A DNA stretch of 64,000 bases, taken from contig OY781040.1 in NCBI GenBank assembly GCA_963676095.1, forward strand, positions 4,526,001 to 4,590,000. The letters are read 5' to 3'. This DNA is from G963676095 sp963676095. GTDB lineage: Bacteria; Bacteroidota; Bacteroidia; Bacteroidales; Prolixibacteraceae. The notes beneath the pieces are model-generated. The model did no database searches and was not told the DNA's origin. It saw nothing but the letters and a program-made list of their open reading frames with translations. Below, piece by piece: positions 43,516 to 53,805 of this stretch. Both the position numbers and the translations under genes were made by a program. Position 1 is the first letter of the stretch. Every line of letters begins with the position of its first letter.

Positions 43516-46500
43516 ATGAATACAAAAAATCTTTTTTTGGTTTGTTTGTTCTTTTTGTCTGCGGGCTGGGTGAAGGCCCAACAGCACGATTGGGAAAATG
43601 AACAGGTCATTGGCATTAATAAGGAGCCAGGGCACAGTACTTATGTTCCCTATGCTACTATTTCTCAGGCATTGGACGATAATGCCAACGAATCTCCTTA
43701 TTACGAATGTTTAAACGGGACCTGGAAGTTTAACTGGGTAAAATCTCCCGACCTGCGCCCGGTGGATTTCTATAAACCTGATTTTGATGTCAGCTATTGG
43801 GATAACATTGATGTCCCCTCGAACTGGCAAACCAAGGGATACGGGGTACCAATCTATACCAACGTGACCTACCCCTATGTCAAAGATCCTCCCTACATCA
43901 TGAGAAAACCGGTCCCCGATAACTGGACCAAAAGTAAACTGCCTAATCCAGTAGGATCTTATCGCCGTGACTTTACTATACCGGAAGACTGGGATGGAAA
44001 AGAGGTTTACCTGCATTTTGCAGGCGTCCAGTCGGCTATGTATGTTTGGGTAAACGGTAAAAAGGTGGGGTATAGCCAGGGAAGTATGACTCCTGCAGAA
44101 TTTAATATTACACCTTATGTCAGTAGAGGTAAAAATATCCTTGCTGTGGAAGTCTACCGCTGGAGCGATGGCAGTTACATGGAAGATCAGGACTTTTGGC
44201 GTTTGAGCGGGATTTTCAGGGACGTCTTTCTGTTTGCTGTTCCGAAAATCCATATCCGCGATTTTTTTGTTCAGTCGGAATTGAACGATGATTTTACTTC
44301 CGCAGTACTAAAAACAGACTTGTCTTTTCAGAATAGAGGCGCTAAAGGAACGGTTTCTGTCGAAGGATATTTGCTGAAAGACGGGCAGGCTTACACGGGA
44401 GAAAAGCCTCTGTTTGTTCGCCAGATTCCATCAGGGCAGGCTCAGAAAAAGACATTTGATATTTCAGTTGAAGCAGCTGTTGATCATCCTGAATTATGGT
44501 CAGCAGAGGTGCCAAACCTTTACCGGGCCGTTTTTGTACTGAAAGATGCTTCAGGGGAAACGACCGAGGTGGTTGCCACTCCTTTTGGATTCCGGAAGAT
44601 TGAGATCCGCGATTCTCAACTTTGGGTAAACGGTAAGAGTGTTTTGCTGAAAGGTGTCAACAGGCATGAATTGGACCCGGTTAATGGCCGTTACATTTCT
44701 TATGACCTGATGCTGAAGGATATTAAATTATTCAAAAAGTTCAATATCAATACTGTGAGGACTTGTCACTATCCGGATCATCCTGACTTTTACAAGCTGT
44801 GTGACCGTTATGGTATTTACATGGTTGACGAGGCAAACCTGGAAACCCATGGGATGGGATATGGTAAAGAATCACTGGGGCACGATGTCCGCTGGCAAAA
44901 GGCCCATATTGACAGGGTGATGTCGATGGTACAGCGTGACAAGAACCACCCAGCAGTAATCATCTGGTCGCTGGGGAATGAGGCCGGACCGGGAGTAAAC
45001 TTCGAAGCCTGCCGCAATGAAATCAAAAAAGTTGATACCGTTCGACCGGTCCATTACGAACGGTATAATGAGATTGCCGATATCGAGTCGTGTATGTACC
45101 CAAGTGTGGAGTGGCTCGATCGTGCTGGGGCAAAAGACAGTCCAAAACCTTTCTTTATGTGTGAATATGCCCACGCCATGGGAAATGCTGTAGGGAACCT
45201 GCAGGAATACTGGGATGTAATCGAAAAACATAAACGACTGATTGGCGGATGTATATGGGACTGGGTAGACCAAGGGCTGCAGAAGGAAGTTCCCGGTAAA
45301 GCAGGCGAATACTTTTTTGCTTACGGGGGCGACTTCGGTGACCGTCCTACCGACTGGAATTTTTGTGTGAACGGGCTTACTACCCCTGATCGGAGCATTA
45401 CTCCGAAGATGGAGGAAGTAAAAAAAGTGTATCAGTATATCGCCATCAGTTCTGCGAATGTGTTGGATGGGAAAATCAGTATAAAAAATAAATACCAGTT
45501 TATTAACCTTAAAAAATTTGATATGTCCTGGGAGCTGAGCAGTGACGGGACTGTTATTGAAGCAGGAATGATGCCTTCGCTGGATCTGGCCCCTGGTGAA
45601 TCGAGTGACGTTACTATTCCGTTCTCGAAACCACAATTAAAGCCGGGCAGCGAATATTTTCTGAAGGTTATTTTTAAGTTGAGGACAGATGAGCTATGGG
45701 CTCAACGAGGTCATGTCGTGGCCTGGGAGCAATTAGCGGTCCCATTTGATGTTCCGGCAGTGGAGCCTGTTCATCCTCATTCACTTGGAACACTTACTTA
45801 TGCTGTTCAGAATGACTGGATCGACGTTCGTGGAAAGTATTTCTCCCTGAGATTCAATAAAAAGGCAGGGACTATCACAGACCTGAACTATTTTGGCACT
45901 GATGTGCTGAAAACAGAAAAGGAGGCTATTTATGGAAAACATCCTGAAACAAATAATATTTACCAGGATACAACGACCAATGCGCAGGTAGCCGGGCCGG
46001 TGCTGAATATTTTCAGGGCACCTACCGATAACGACAGAGGACCCGGAATCAGGTGGCGAAAGGCCGGGATGTATGCCATGTCACCTGACGTGAAAAATGT
46101 GACGACAGAAATGAATGATGGAGCCCTTAAAATTGAGGCAGATATCGAATCGAAGTCTCTTAAAGGTTACACTGTTCGGCAGCATACGACCTATATGATT
46201 TATGGAAATGGTTTTGTCGATGTTACTACTGAGTTCGATCCTGATCCACTGGATTTTCCTTTGGCAAAACTTGGGTTCCTGATGCAAATGCCCAAAGGAT
46301 TTGAAACAGTAACTTATTACGGTGCTGGACCTTATGAAAATTACAGAGACCGTTTGCGTTCCGCAGCTATTGGCCGGTATGAAACAACCGTTGACGATAT
46401 GTTTGTTCCGTATGTACGGACGCAGGAATGCGGAAACCGTTCGAATGTCCGTTGGGTTACGGTAACCAATCACGAAGGTACCGGAATGATGATCGTCGGC

Positions 46501-46764
46501 GACCCTATGATGAGTTTCAGTGCCCTGCATTATACCCCGGTCGATCTGGATCAGGCTAATCATCCGTATGAACTGGTACGCCGGACGGAAACGATCCTCT
46601 CAGTCGATATGGAACATTGCGGGCTGGGCGGGGCCAGCTGCGGTCCTGGCCCATTAGATCGCTATTTGCTGAAGGCAGAGAAAGCAACCTTCCGTTTTTC
46701 TATCCGGCCCTATACCCGCAGGATGGGAGAATGTTCAGATGTGGCAAAAGTAAAAATTGACTGA
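43516..46764 (+). CDS. GH2 beta-galactosidase, exported
   Basis: A large LacZ-type enzyme of 1082 residues hydrolysing terminal beta-galactosides. It has a signal peptide (MNTKNLFLVCLFFLSAGWVKA), an N-terminal sugar-binding sandwich (about 60-230, VPSNWQTKGYGVPIYTNV), the immunoglobulin-like domain, a GH2 barrel with acid/base Glu489 in WSLGNEAGPG and nucleophile Glu550 in FMCEYAHAMGN, and a C-terminal Bgal_small_N-type domain (LNIFRAPTDNDRGP). Length and order match LacZ rather than GH2 glucuronidases or mannosidases. The signal peptide places it in the periplasm or envelope, fit to process oligosaccharides imported by SusCD. A strong terminator follows. Confidence 0.93.
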   Translation: MNTKNLFLVCLFFLSAGWVKAQQHDWENEQVIGINKEPGHSTYVPYATISQALDDNANESPYYECLNGTWKFNWVKSPDLRPVDFYKPDFDVSYWDNIDVPSNWQTKGYGVPIYTNVTYPYVKDPPYIMRKPVPDNWTKSKLPNPVGSYRRDFTIPEDWDGKEVYLHFAGVQSAMYVWVNGKKVGYSQGSMTPAEFNITPYVSRGKNILAVEVYRWSDGSYMEDQDFWRLSGIFRDVFLFAVPKIHIRDFFVQSELNDDFTSAVLKTDLSFQNRGAKGTVSVEGYLLKDGQAYTGEKPLFVRQIPSGQAQKKTFDISVEAAVDHPELWSAEVPNLYRAVFVLKDASGETTEVVATPFGFRKIEIRDSQLWVNGKSVLLKGVNRHELDPVNGRYISYDLMLKDIKLFKKFNINTVRTCHYPDHPDFYKLCDRYGIYMVDEANLETHGMGYGKESLGHDVRWQKAHIDRVMSMVQRDKNHPAVIIWSLGNEAGPGVNFEACRNEIKKVDTVRPVHYERYNEIADIESCMYPSVEWLDRAGAKDSPKPFFMCEYAHAMGNAVGNLQEYWDVIEKHKRLIGGCIWDWVDQGLQKEVPGKAGEYFFAYGGDFGDRPTDWNFCVNGLTTPDRSITPKMEEVKKVYQYIAISSANVLDGKISIKNKYQFINLKKFDMSWELSSDGTVIEAGMMPSLDLAPGESSDVTIPFSKPQLKPGSEYFLKVIFKLRTDELWAQRGHVVAWEQLAVPFDVPAVEPVHPHSLGTLTYAVQNDWIDVRGKYFSLRFNKKAGTITDLNYFGTDVLKTEKEAIYGKHPETNNIYQDTTTNAQVAGPVLNIFRAPTDNDRGPGIRWRKAGMYAMSPDVKNVTTEMNDGALKIEADIESKSLKGYTVRQHTTYMIYGNGFVDVTTEFDPDPLDFPLAKLGFLMQMPKGFETVTYYGAGPYENYRDRLRSAAIGRYETTVDDMFVPYVRTQECGNRSNVRWVTVTNHEGTGMMIVGDPMMSFSALHYTPVDLDQANHPYELVRRTETILSVDMEHCGLGGASCGPGPLDRYLLKAEKATFRFSIRPYTRRMGECSDVAKVKID

Positions 46765-46786
46765 TCTCCAGCTCTGAGACATCGTT

Positions 46787-46833
46787 AAAAGCTTACAGAT
46801 ATGGACTATAAAATCCATATCTGTAAGCTTTTT
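46787..46833 (+). terminator. Terminator after the beta-galactosidase gene
   Basis: AAAAGCTTACAGATATGGA (46787-46805) and TCCATATCTGTAAGCTTTT (46814-46832) form a perfect 19-bp stem with an 8-base loop and a T-run. It marks the 3' end of the GH2 transcript and separates it from the FAD oxidoreductase pseudogene. Confidence 0.9.
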
Positions 46834-46874
46834 GTAATGTTGGGCCTCACTGTATTGAACAGTCCATTGCAGGA

Positions 46875-48603
46875 ATGGAAACTATGGTGAAATTATCTAA
46901 ACTGAAACTTATGAATTTTCGTACTAATAAATTTATTATCAATGATAAAGAGGTTTATTTAGTTAAAATATTCTTTTCCGTTCTTGTTGCTTTGGAAATA
47001 TTATCTTGCGCTAGACGAAATACTTATCAGGCTGATATTATTGTTTATGGAGGAACGTCTGCAGCCGTTATATCAGCCGTTGAAGCCTCACGATCCGGTA
47101 AGTCCGTTATTCTGGTGTCGCCGGATAACCACATGGGAGGGCTGTCTTCCAATGGGCTTGGATTTACTGATACCGGGAATAAAAAAGTAATAGGAGGTCT
47201 GGCCAGGGAGTTTTACCACCGGATCTGGTTGCATTACAACGATTCTTCCGCATGGAACTGGGAAAAACATTCAGAATTCGGGAATAAAGGGCAAGGGACT
47301 CCTGCTATTGACGGGCAGAACAGGACCATGTGGATTTTTGAACCACACGTCGCTGAAAAAGTGTTCGAGGATTTTATTGCTGAAAATAAAATTCGTGTTT
47401 TTAGAGACGAATGGCTTGACCGGGAGAAAGGGGTGTTTATGCAAGGAAGAAAAATTATTTCTATTATGACTTTAACTGGAAAAACTTTTAAAGGGAAAGA
47501 ATTTATAGATGCTACTTATGAAGGAGACCTGATGGCTGCCACGGGGGTGAGTTATCATATCGGAAGGGAAGCCTGTTTTGAATATAATGAAACATGGAAT
47601 GGGGTGCAGACAGGCGTGTTTCATCACGATCATTATTTCAAGCAACAGATAGATCCTTATGTAACACCCGGCGATCCATCGAGCGGGCTGCTTCCTAAAA
47701 TTTCTCCGGATAAGCCAGGTTCAAATTGTTCGGGGGATCATAAAATTCAGGCCTATTGCTTTCGCTTGTGCATGACTAACTTGGCCGGGAACAGGGAGCC
47801 ATTTCCCAAACCCGAAAATTACAATCCTAAAGATTATGAACTCCTGGGGCGGGTATTCGATGCCGGATGGCGGGAATGGTTTTATAAATTTGATATGATT
47901 CCTAACAGAAAAACAGATACGAATAACCATGGCCCTTTCAGCAGCGATAATATAGGAATGAATTACGATTATCCGGAAGCTTCTTATGAACGGAGAAAAG
48001 AAATTATAAAAGAACATGAAAATTATCAAAAGGGATTGTTGTATTATGTGGCCAACGACCAAAGAGTTCCGGAAGAAGTCAGGACGGAGATGAAGAACTG
48101 GGGACTGGCAAAGGATGAATTTACTGACAATGGAAATTGGCCCCACCAGTTGTATATTCGCGAAGCCCGCCGAATGGTTGGGCAATACATGACTACAGAG
48201 GATGATGTGCTTGGGAAAAGGCAGACTCCCGAATCTGTGGGTATGGGTTCTTACACTATGGACTCCCATAACGTTCAGCGGTATATGTAACAGCCGACGG
48301 TTTCGTGCAGGATGAAGGAGACCTTGGTATTCATCCCCGCCAGCCTTACCAGATTGCCTATGGGGCGATTATTCCAAAAATTTCTGAGAGTACCAATCTA
48401 TTGTCCCGGTTTGCGTTTCATCGAGCCATATTGCTTATGGATCGATACGGATGGAGCCTGTGTTTATGATCCTGGGACAATCGGCTGCAGCGGCTGCCGT
48501 AATTGCTATTGAAAAGGATTGCGTGGTACAAAATGTACCTTATCAGGAGTTAAGCAGAAAACTGGAGAACGAAAATCAGATACTGAATTTGAATAATAAT
48601 TAA
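46875..48603 (+). pseudogene. FAD-dependent oxidoreductase gene broken by two frameshifts
   Basis: The first frame (46875-48290, 471 codons) has a lipoprotein-like signal (LEILSCA), an FAD-binding Rossmann start (DIIVYGGTSAAVISAVEASRSG) and the FAD_oxidored family pattern (HMGGLSSNGLGFTD, DATYEGDLMAATGVSYHIGR). It stops right after NVQRY. The missing C-terminus is intact in other frames: VTADGFVQDEGDLGIHPRQP follows after a 2-base insertion in TATATG (about 48283), then VPVCVSSSHIAYGSIRMEPV and MILGQSAAAAAVIAIEK resume after a 1-base loss near 48398, ending at TAA 48601. Repaired, it would be about 575 residues. Related enzymes occur in glycan loci; their substrates are mostly unknown. Sequencing error at two sites is the main alternative. 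Confidence 0.85.
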
Positions 48604-48636
48604 TTTTGGATAATTATAAAGTTTAAATAAAAACAA

Positions 48637-50091
48637 ATGTTTACACTAATAATTAGCCTTGCTGCCTTAGTCTTTGGATATCTTTATTATTCCCGGTTCA
48701 TTGAACGTTCTGCAGATATGGATGCAGGAAGAAAAACCCCTGCTTATTTGATGCAGGACGGCGTTGATTATATGCCAATGCCATGGTGGCGGATTTTTCT
48801 GATCCAGTTTCTGAATATAGCAGGTTTAGGTCCCATTTTTGGGGCGATTGCCGGAGCAATGTGGGGACCTGTAGCTTATTTATGGATTGTATTGGGGGCC
48901 GTTTTTGCCGGGGCTACACATGATTATTTTTCAGGCATGTTGTCTATCCATCACAATGGGCTTAGTATTACCGAGATTATTGGAATTTACCTTGGTAAAA
49001 GTGCGAAACAAATTATGCGAGGATTTACTGTCGTATTAATGATTATTGTGGGAGCTGTATTTATTGTCGGACCGGCAAAGATTTTGAGTGACATGACTGA
49101 CGGTTTTGGCGGGACCATGTTCTGGGTATGGGTGGTCTTTATTTATTATATCCTGGCTACGATGCTCCCCATTGACAAAATCATCGGGAAAATTTATCCG
49201 GTTTTCGGATTTGCCTTGCTTTTCATGGCCGTTGGATTAATGACATCTCTTCTTTGGAATGGTTATCATATTCCGGAACTGACATGGTCCTCCATCCATA
49301 ATTTTCATCATCATGCAGAAAAATTTCCTGTATTTCCTTTGTTGTTTATTACAATCGCTTGCGGAGCTATTTCCGGGTTTCACTCGACCCAGTCGCCATT
49401 AATGGCCCGTTGTGTTACCAGCGAGAAATACGCAAGGCGTGTATTTTACGGGGCCATGATTACGGAGGCCATCGTCGCCATTATTTGGGCCTCCATAAGT
49501 ATGAGCGTTTTTGGTGGTATTAGGGAACTAAACGAAACGATGCAGCAAAATCGGGGAAATGCAGCAGTTATTGTCAATACCATTTCTCATACCTTACTTG
49601 GAAAATTTGGAGCTTTCCTTGCGCTGCTTGGTGTAGTTGCTGCTCCTATTACTTCGGGCGATACTGCTTTCAGAAGTGCGAGGCTGATTGTTGCCGATTT
49701 TCTGAACTACCGGCAGGGACCGATTAAAAACCGTCTGTTTATCAGTATCCCTTTATTTGCGATCGGCTATCTGCTTACTCAGATAAATTTCAGTATTATA
49801 TGGCGTTATTTTGCATGGGCTAACCAGACTTTGGCAACCGTGGTGTTGTGGACTGTTACTATTTATCTGGTAAAGCAACGTAGATCGGTCTGGATAACAT
49901 TAATTCCGTCAGTGTTTATGACTGCCGTTATTACCACGTATATTCTTCTTGCCCCAGAGGGATTTGCCATGGATAAGAATGTTTCTTATACGATTGGGCT
50001 GACCCTTACTTTTGTCATAATGCTTTGGTTTTTTTTGTATAAAATGAAAGTCAGTAATATTTTTTATAATGAAAGGAACCTGATCCCATGA
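48637..50091 (+). CDS. cstA: CstA-family carbon-starvation permease
   Basis: CstA proteins are inner-membrane permeases for peptides or pyruvate, induced on carbon starvation in E. coli. The 484-residue product has about 13 membrane segments and the family signatures DGVDYMPMPWWRIFLIQFLNI-type region (residues about 43-60), IAGLGPIFGAIAGAMWGP and ATHDYFSGMLSIHHNG. It is shorter than E. coli CstA (about 700), the usual short form in Bacteroidota. It starts 33 bp after the FAD oxidoreductase pseudogene and could be co-transcribed with it. Its actual substrate here is not known. Confidence 0.9.
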   Translation: MFTLIISLAALVFGYLYYSRFIERSADMDAGRKTPAYLMQDGVDYMPMPWWRIFLIQFLNIAGLGPIFGAIAGAMWGPVAYLWIVLGAVFAGATHDYFSGMLSIHHNGLSITEIIGIYLGKSAKQIMRGFTVVLMIIVGAVFIVGPAKILSDMTDGFGGTMFWVWVVFIYYILATMLPIDKIIGKIYPVFGFALLFMAVGLMTSLLWNGYHIPELTWSSIHNFHHHAEKFPVFPLLFITIACGAISGFHSTQSPLMARCVTSEKYARRVFYGAMITEAIVAIIWASISMSVFGGIRELNETMQQNRGNAAVIVNTISHTLLGKFGAFLALLGVVAAPITSGDTAFRSARLIVADFLNYRQGPIKNRLFISIPLFAIGYLLTQINFSIIWRYFAWANQTLATVVLWTVTIYLVKQRRSVWITLIPSVFMTAVITTYILLAPEGFAMDKNVSYTIGLTLTFVIMLWFFLYKMKVSNIFYNERNLIP

Positions 50092-50200
50092 ACTTTACCA
50101 AGTAAAACATTTAAAGAACAAAAGAAGGAATGATTGTGATTATTGCTTGCAATTGGCCGACAAAAACGGCTTCATGTAATTCCTCATTTTGATAAAACAA

Positions 50201-51991
50201 TCAATTCCAAGGAAGGGTAAAGTAGAAAATACTTCCCTTCCCGGGAACTGCATTGCTGAAAATGCCAACCTCTCCGCCTAGTTTTTCTATAATTCGTTTT
50301 ACAATTGACAGTCCCAGCCCTGTTCCTTTTACTCTCAATGTTTCGAGACGTGTAAACTGACTGAATAGTTTTTCCTGTTCCTTTCCGGTCAGTCCTTTCC
50401 CATTATCTTTGACCCAGAATTTTACCATGTTCTGGCTATACAACTGTTCTGCCCCAAGCTCGATTACCGGAGGAGTTCCCCCATATTTTATGGCATTTGT
50501 GATATAATTAAACCAAACTTCCTCCAACCAGATTGGATTCCCTTTTACAACAGGCCATTTCCCTGGCTTTATGACTTTAGCTCCCGTCTGTTCTATTAAC
50601 TCTCTCAACCGTTTTTCGCTTTCATCGATTACTTTTCCCATGTCGATAAATTCTCTTTTTATATCTTGTTCCCTGACTGTTGAAAGTGTCAGTAGTTCTT
50701 TAATAATGTAGAGCGTTTTTGTAGCGGAAGTATAAATCATTTCATTTAACCCTACAATCGAACTATAATCTTCATGGTCAATATTATACTTGATTAAGTC
50801 GGTTGTGGAGACGATACCTCCTATTGTACCTCTTAAATCGTGTGCGACAGTGTGGGCAAATGCATTTAAGTCATTAATTAATTTCTCTTTTTCCCGAATT
50901 TCTTCTTTTAGATTTTTGTTTGATTGTATAATGCTTGCCTCTACTTTTTTGCGGTGGGTGATGTCCGAAAACACGAAAATCCGTCCATAAAAGATTCCGT
51001 TTTTATCAAAAAGAGGGGAAACTCGTATTTCGAGATAATATTCCCCCGGATTTAGATTTGAAGGAATTTCCATCTGTACTGCTTTTTGAGTACGTGTAAT
51101 TTCCTCAATAAGCAATTCCCGTTTGGGGAATAGATGTATAAGTTCTTTTCCAATCAGTTCCTTCTTTTTCTTCTCGACTAATTTGAGCATAGATTTATTA
51201 ATGTCGGCTATCCTGTTTTGTTGATCTGTAATTAAGACACCATCTTCCATAATATCGACAATTGTTTTTCGGGCCAGAGGGATGAGATCAAAAGCATTAA
51301 ACCGTATATTGACATATGACAACATCGCCCCTGAAAAAAGAAAACAGACAGGGGTCCAATCAAAACCGGGAACCGGGTTTATTTTAAATACATAAAGAAT
51401 GTTACCGGTTATTGGGAATATACTGCCTAATAATAATAACCACCACGGTGCATACATCTGATAGGAAACCTGCTTGATCTGCTTCATGATATTTGAAATC
51501 GTCAGCGTAAGGATAATATAGATCGAGGCAAATATGATCCAGAAAACTGGTCCATAACGATAAATAGTAGTATTGTTTAAATGATTGATGTATGCAGAAA
51601 CCCAGTGAAGGTGATGGTAATCATTGGTCAGAACTAATGTGAAAAGTAAGGCAGAAATAATATAAACGGATAACTTTATTCTTAAAGAAACCGGTTCTTC
51701 CCGGTTTGCGAACTGGCGCGAAAACAAGTAAAAGAAAACAGGAGTCAATATAATTCCGATATAAGATAATTTTGACCAAAATAACCTTTCCGAAAGGTCT
51801 GAGGAGGAATACTCAAGGAAATAAAAGAAAGCATAGGCAGCCGTTGCAAATTGCATCAGAGCCAGGTATCTTGTGCCTGGAGTGTCCTTATATTGGTATA
51901 AATACAAACCGATAATAATACCTCCTAAACAGGAAGCAGCGAGAAAGGTTGTTAATATATCAAACTGAGATGCTTCGATTACTGCTATCAT
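50201..51991 (-). CDS. Orphan sensor histidine kinase with 7TM-type N-terminus and PAS domain
   Basis: The 596-residue protein has seven or eight membrane segments in residues 10-235 (7TM-type sensor region), a PAS domain (about 245-350; DIMEDGVLITDQQNRIADIN), a coiled linker, and a HisKA-like dimerisation helix with the phospho-acceptor His384 in TVAHDLRGTIGGI. The ATPase domain has the N-box FNYITNAIKYG, the G1 box DNGKGL and G2 GTGLGL (550-561). All catalytic motifs are intact. No response regulator gene is near, so its partner is elsewhere. It is convergent with cstA. Confidence 0.92.
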   Translation of the reverse strand: MIAVIEASQFDILTTFLAASCLGGIIIGLYLYQYKDTPGTRYLALMQFATAAYAFFYFLEYSSSDLSERLFWSKLSYIGIILTPVFFYLFSRQFANREEPVSLRIKLSVYIISALLFTLVLTNDYHHLHWVSAYINHLNNTTIYRYGPVFWIIFASIYIILTLTISNIMKQIKQVSYQMYAPWWLLLLGSIFPITGNILYVFKINPVPGFDWTPVCFLFSGAMLSYVNIRFNAFDLIPLARKTIVDIMEDGVLITDQQNRIADINKSMLKLVEKKKKELIGKELIHLFPKRELLIEEITRTQKAVQMEIPSNLNPGEYYLEIRVSPLFDKNGIFYGRIFVFSDITHRKKVEASIIQSNKNLKEEIREKEKLINDLNAFAHTVAHDLRGTIGGIVSTTDLIKYNIDHEDYSSIVGLNEMIYTSATKTLYIIKELLTLSTVREQDIKREFIDMGKVIDESEKRLRELIEQTGAKVIKPGKWPVVKGNPIWLEEVWFNYITNAIKYGGTPPVIELGAEQLYSQNMVKFWVKDNGKGLTGKEQEKLFSQFTRLETLRVKGTGLGLSIVKRIIEKLGGEVGIFSNAVPGKGSIFYFTLPWN

Positions 51992-52104
51992 CAGATTCTA
52001 ATAATTTCGGGGGTAAATTTATTAAGAAGTGACGAAATGTTCAAACGGAAATTTTTTATCAGATCAAAAAAATGATATACAGAACATTGAAAAAGCTTGT
52101 GCTT

Positions 52105-52776
52105 TTATTCCCCTTCCTTTTTGAAAGCCAGAACTCCTTTGTTGTATTGCTTGTTCAAACAGTACATTGTTTTTTTCTCTTGCCAGTAGAACTCAATAAT
52201 GCCGAGCACGATAAAATCGGATATTATTTTTTCAGCTTCGCCAAAAGAAATATGTGCTTTTTTTGCAAAAGCAGTAAAACTTATTTTTTCGTTTTTTTCA
52301 AGGAAGTCCAGTAAAATCTTTTCAGCATCGGAATAATTGACCAGGATACCTTGGGGACTTTTTTGTTTTTGCCAAACCATTACCATAATTCTGTTGGCCA
52401 GTTTATTCTCATCGTTTTGTCTGTAGTATGCCAGCCATTTACCTTTCTCATCAAGTGCAAAGTGTGGTTTTTCAGGGCTGCTTTCTACCTGGATCTCCAG
52501 AATGGTTTTCCCGTCAGAGAAATGCTGTCGTGTGGAAAAATTGATTTCCGGCTTGCTGTATATTTTTGCAGCTGATTCTACCATGTAATATTCTTCATCG
52601 GAGCGGATTCCTGCAATATTTCCATTGTCTTTTACTCCGATTAGCAACCGTCCTCCGTCAGTATTTGCAAAAGCAACCAGCGATTTCGCTATTTTCTTTG
52701 AATCGCTGATGCAGTATTTAAAATCCTGTTGCTGATGTTCTCCTTCCAGAATCAGTTTTGCTAAATATGAATTCAC
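52105..52776 (-). CDS. AlbA_2 (Schlafen-like) putative DNA-binding protein
   Basis: The 223-residue product opens with an AlbA_2 domain (about 1-125). The pattern FKYCISDSKKIAKSLVAFANT then DGGRLLIGVKDNGNIAGI is diagnostic. The C-terminal part looks like a winged helix (about 150-200; ISFTAFAKKAHISFGEAEKII). Proteins of this type act as transcription regulators or in nucleic-acid binding; this one has no clear operon partner. It is shorter than two-domain ATP-binding versions of the family and shows no ATPase module. Confidence 0.85.
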   Translation of the reverse strand: MNSYLAKLILEGEHQQQDFKYCISDSKKIAKSLVAFANTDGGRLLIGVKDNGNIAGIRSDEEYYMVESAAKIYSKPEINFSTRQHFSDGKTILEIQVESSPEKPHFALDEKGKWLAYYRQNDENKLANRIMVMVWQKQKSPQGILVNYSDAEKILLDFLEKNEKISFTAFAKKAHISFGEAEKIISDFIVLGIIEFYWQEKKTMYCLNKQYNKGVLAFKKEGE

Positions 52777-52829
52777 TGTAAATAGTTTATAATTTACGTT
52801 GTTCCTTTCATGATTTCTCTTGTAATTAT

Positions 52830-52884
52830 ATTCCAGTTCCCGGACCGCAATTAAATATCTTTTTTATTGATCCGGGACCGGAAT
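52830..52884. repeat. Imperfect inverted repeat between two minus-strand genes
   Basis: ATTCCAGTTCCCGGA (52830-52844) pairs with TCCGGGACCGGAAT (52871-52884), one bulge and one mismatch, over a 26-base AT-rich loop. It lies beyond the 3' end of the VIT1-fusion gene and upstream of the AlbA_2 gene. It may be a terminator or an operator; no T-run is obvious. Confidence 0.45.
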
Positions 52885-52919
52885 TAAGATTGCGCTGCAC
52901 AAAGCAACAAAGATTATTG

Positions 52920-53801
52920 CTAAACATCAATGCCAAACATGACCCTTACCAGGTATCCCAGTCCAAATGAAATTAATCCAACAACTGTGCTTAGAATAAC
53001 CATCTCGAAGAAACGCTTTTTAAAGGGCTGATCGTTGGCAACAGAAATATAATAGCTGTATATCAAAACGATCAGGATGGAATCCACTACTGCGATTGCA
53101 AGTCCTAAAAAGGGAGATACGAAAATCAAGAACGGTGCGACCAGGAAAATAACTGCGACCAAATAGGCTATTCCAGTAAAAATGGCTGATTTTAGCGCTC
53201 CCTCATCTTTCCCTTCCGAGCGGTTCGAAAGATACTCGGACGACGACATTGAAAGGGCTCCAGCTATCCCTGCTATTATTCCCGCAAGGGCAACCAATTT
53301 TGTGTTTTGCAAGGCAAAGGTAAGACCAGCCAGGGTTCCCAGGATTTCTACCAGGGCATCGTTTAACCCAAGTACAATTGATCCGATATATTCAAGCTTG
53401 TCTTCTTTGATCAAGGAGATTAGTTGCATTTCATGCATGTTCTCGTCCTTTTCTATCTGAATAGCCTCCGGAATTTCTTTCGAGATCCCCTGGTAATTGA
53501 CCTGTGCCTTTTCTTCCCCTTTTTCCATTAGTTTTACGCCAAAGGTGATCCCAAAAAGCCGGGATATCCAGTAAAACTTCCGGATGTGCCAATTGCTGGG
53601 AGCAACATCTCTTCCAGTATATAACTTCCATGTATTGTAGTGTAGCAACTCGTCATTCCCAATTTTCCTTAAGACTTCTGCATTGGCTGTATTTTTTACC
53701 GCTTTGGCCAATCTTAAGTACAGGTAATGTTCCGTGATCTCGCTTCTTTGTGCGATCAGAAGTTGCTTTCTGGTCTCTGGTGATAAAGGTTTTTGTTCCA
53801 T
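52920..53801 (-). CDS. Rubrerythrin-VIT1 fusion (iron/manganese transporter)
   Basis: The 293-residue product joins an N-terminal ferritin-like domain (residues 1-150; RSEITEHYLYLRLA with Glu21/24, GNDELLHYN with Glu51/His54, KDENMHEMQLI) to a C-terminal VIT1/CCC1 transporter domain (about 155-293; IVLGLNDALVEILGTLAGLTFAL, LSMSSSEYLSNRSE). Such Er-VIT proteins (like MbfA) export iron across the inner membrane, with the ferritin-like part sensing or oxidising Fe(II). Five membrane segments can be counted. The GNAT gene stops four bases upstream of its start, so the two are co-transcribed. Regulation by iron is likely, but I see no clear Fur box. Confidence 0.92.
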   Translation of the reverse strand: MEQKPLSPETRKQLLIAQRSEITEHYLYLRLAKAVKNTANAEVLRKIGNDELLHYNTWKLYTGRDVAPSNWHIRKFYWISRLFGITFGVKLMEKGEEKAQVNYQGISKEIPEAIQIEKDENMHEMQLISLIKEDKLEYIGSIVLGLNDALVEILGTLAGLTFALQNTKLVALAGIIAGIAGALSMSSSEYLSNRSEGKDEGALKSAIFTGIAYLVAVIFLVAPFLIFVSPFLGLAIAVVDSILIVLIYSYYISVANDQPFKKRFFEMVILSTVVGLISFGLGYLVRVMFGIDV

Positions 53802-53805
53802 GATT

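Noticed and set aside
44872..45636. 254-residue antisense frame inside the beta-galactosidase gene
   Set aside because: Shadow of the GH2 reading frame, no promoter or family pattern.
48281..48400. Programmed frameshifting in the FAD oxidoreductase
   Set aside because: Two opposite shifts at unrelated sites, without slippery heptamers, fit mutation or sequencing error better.
48312..48512. Separate 66-residue gene after the FAD oxidoreductase
   Set aside because: It is an out-of-frame reading of the oxidoreductase C-terminus; the true frame continues the family sequence.
52072..52314. 80-residue plus-strand frame
   Set aside because: Lies antisense to the AlbA_2 gene and is Phe-rich, as expected of a shadow frame.
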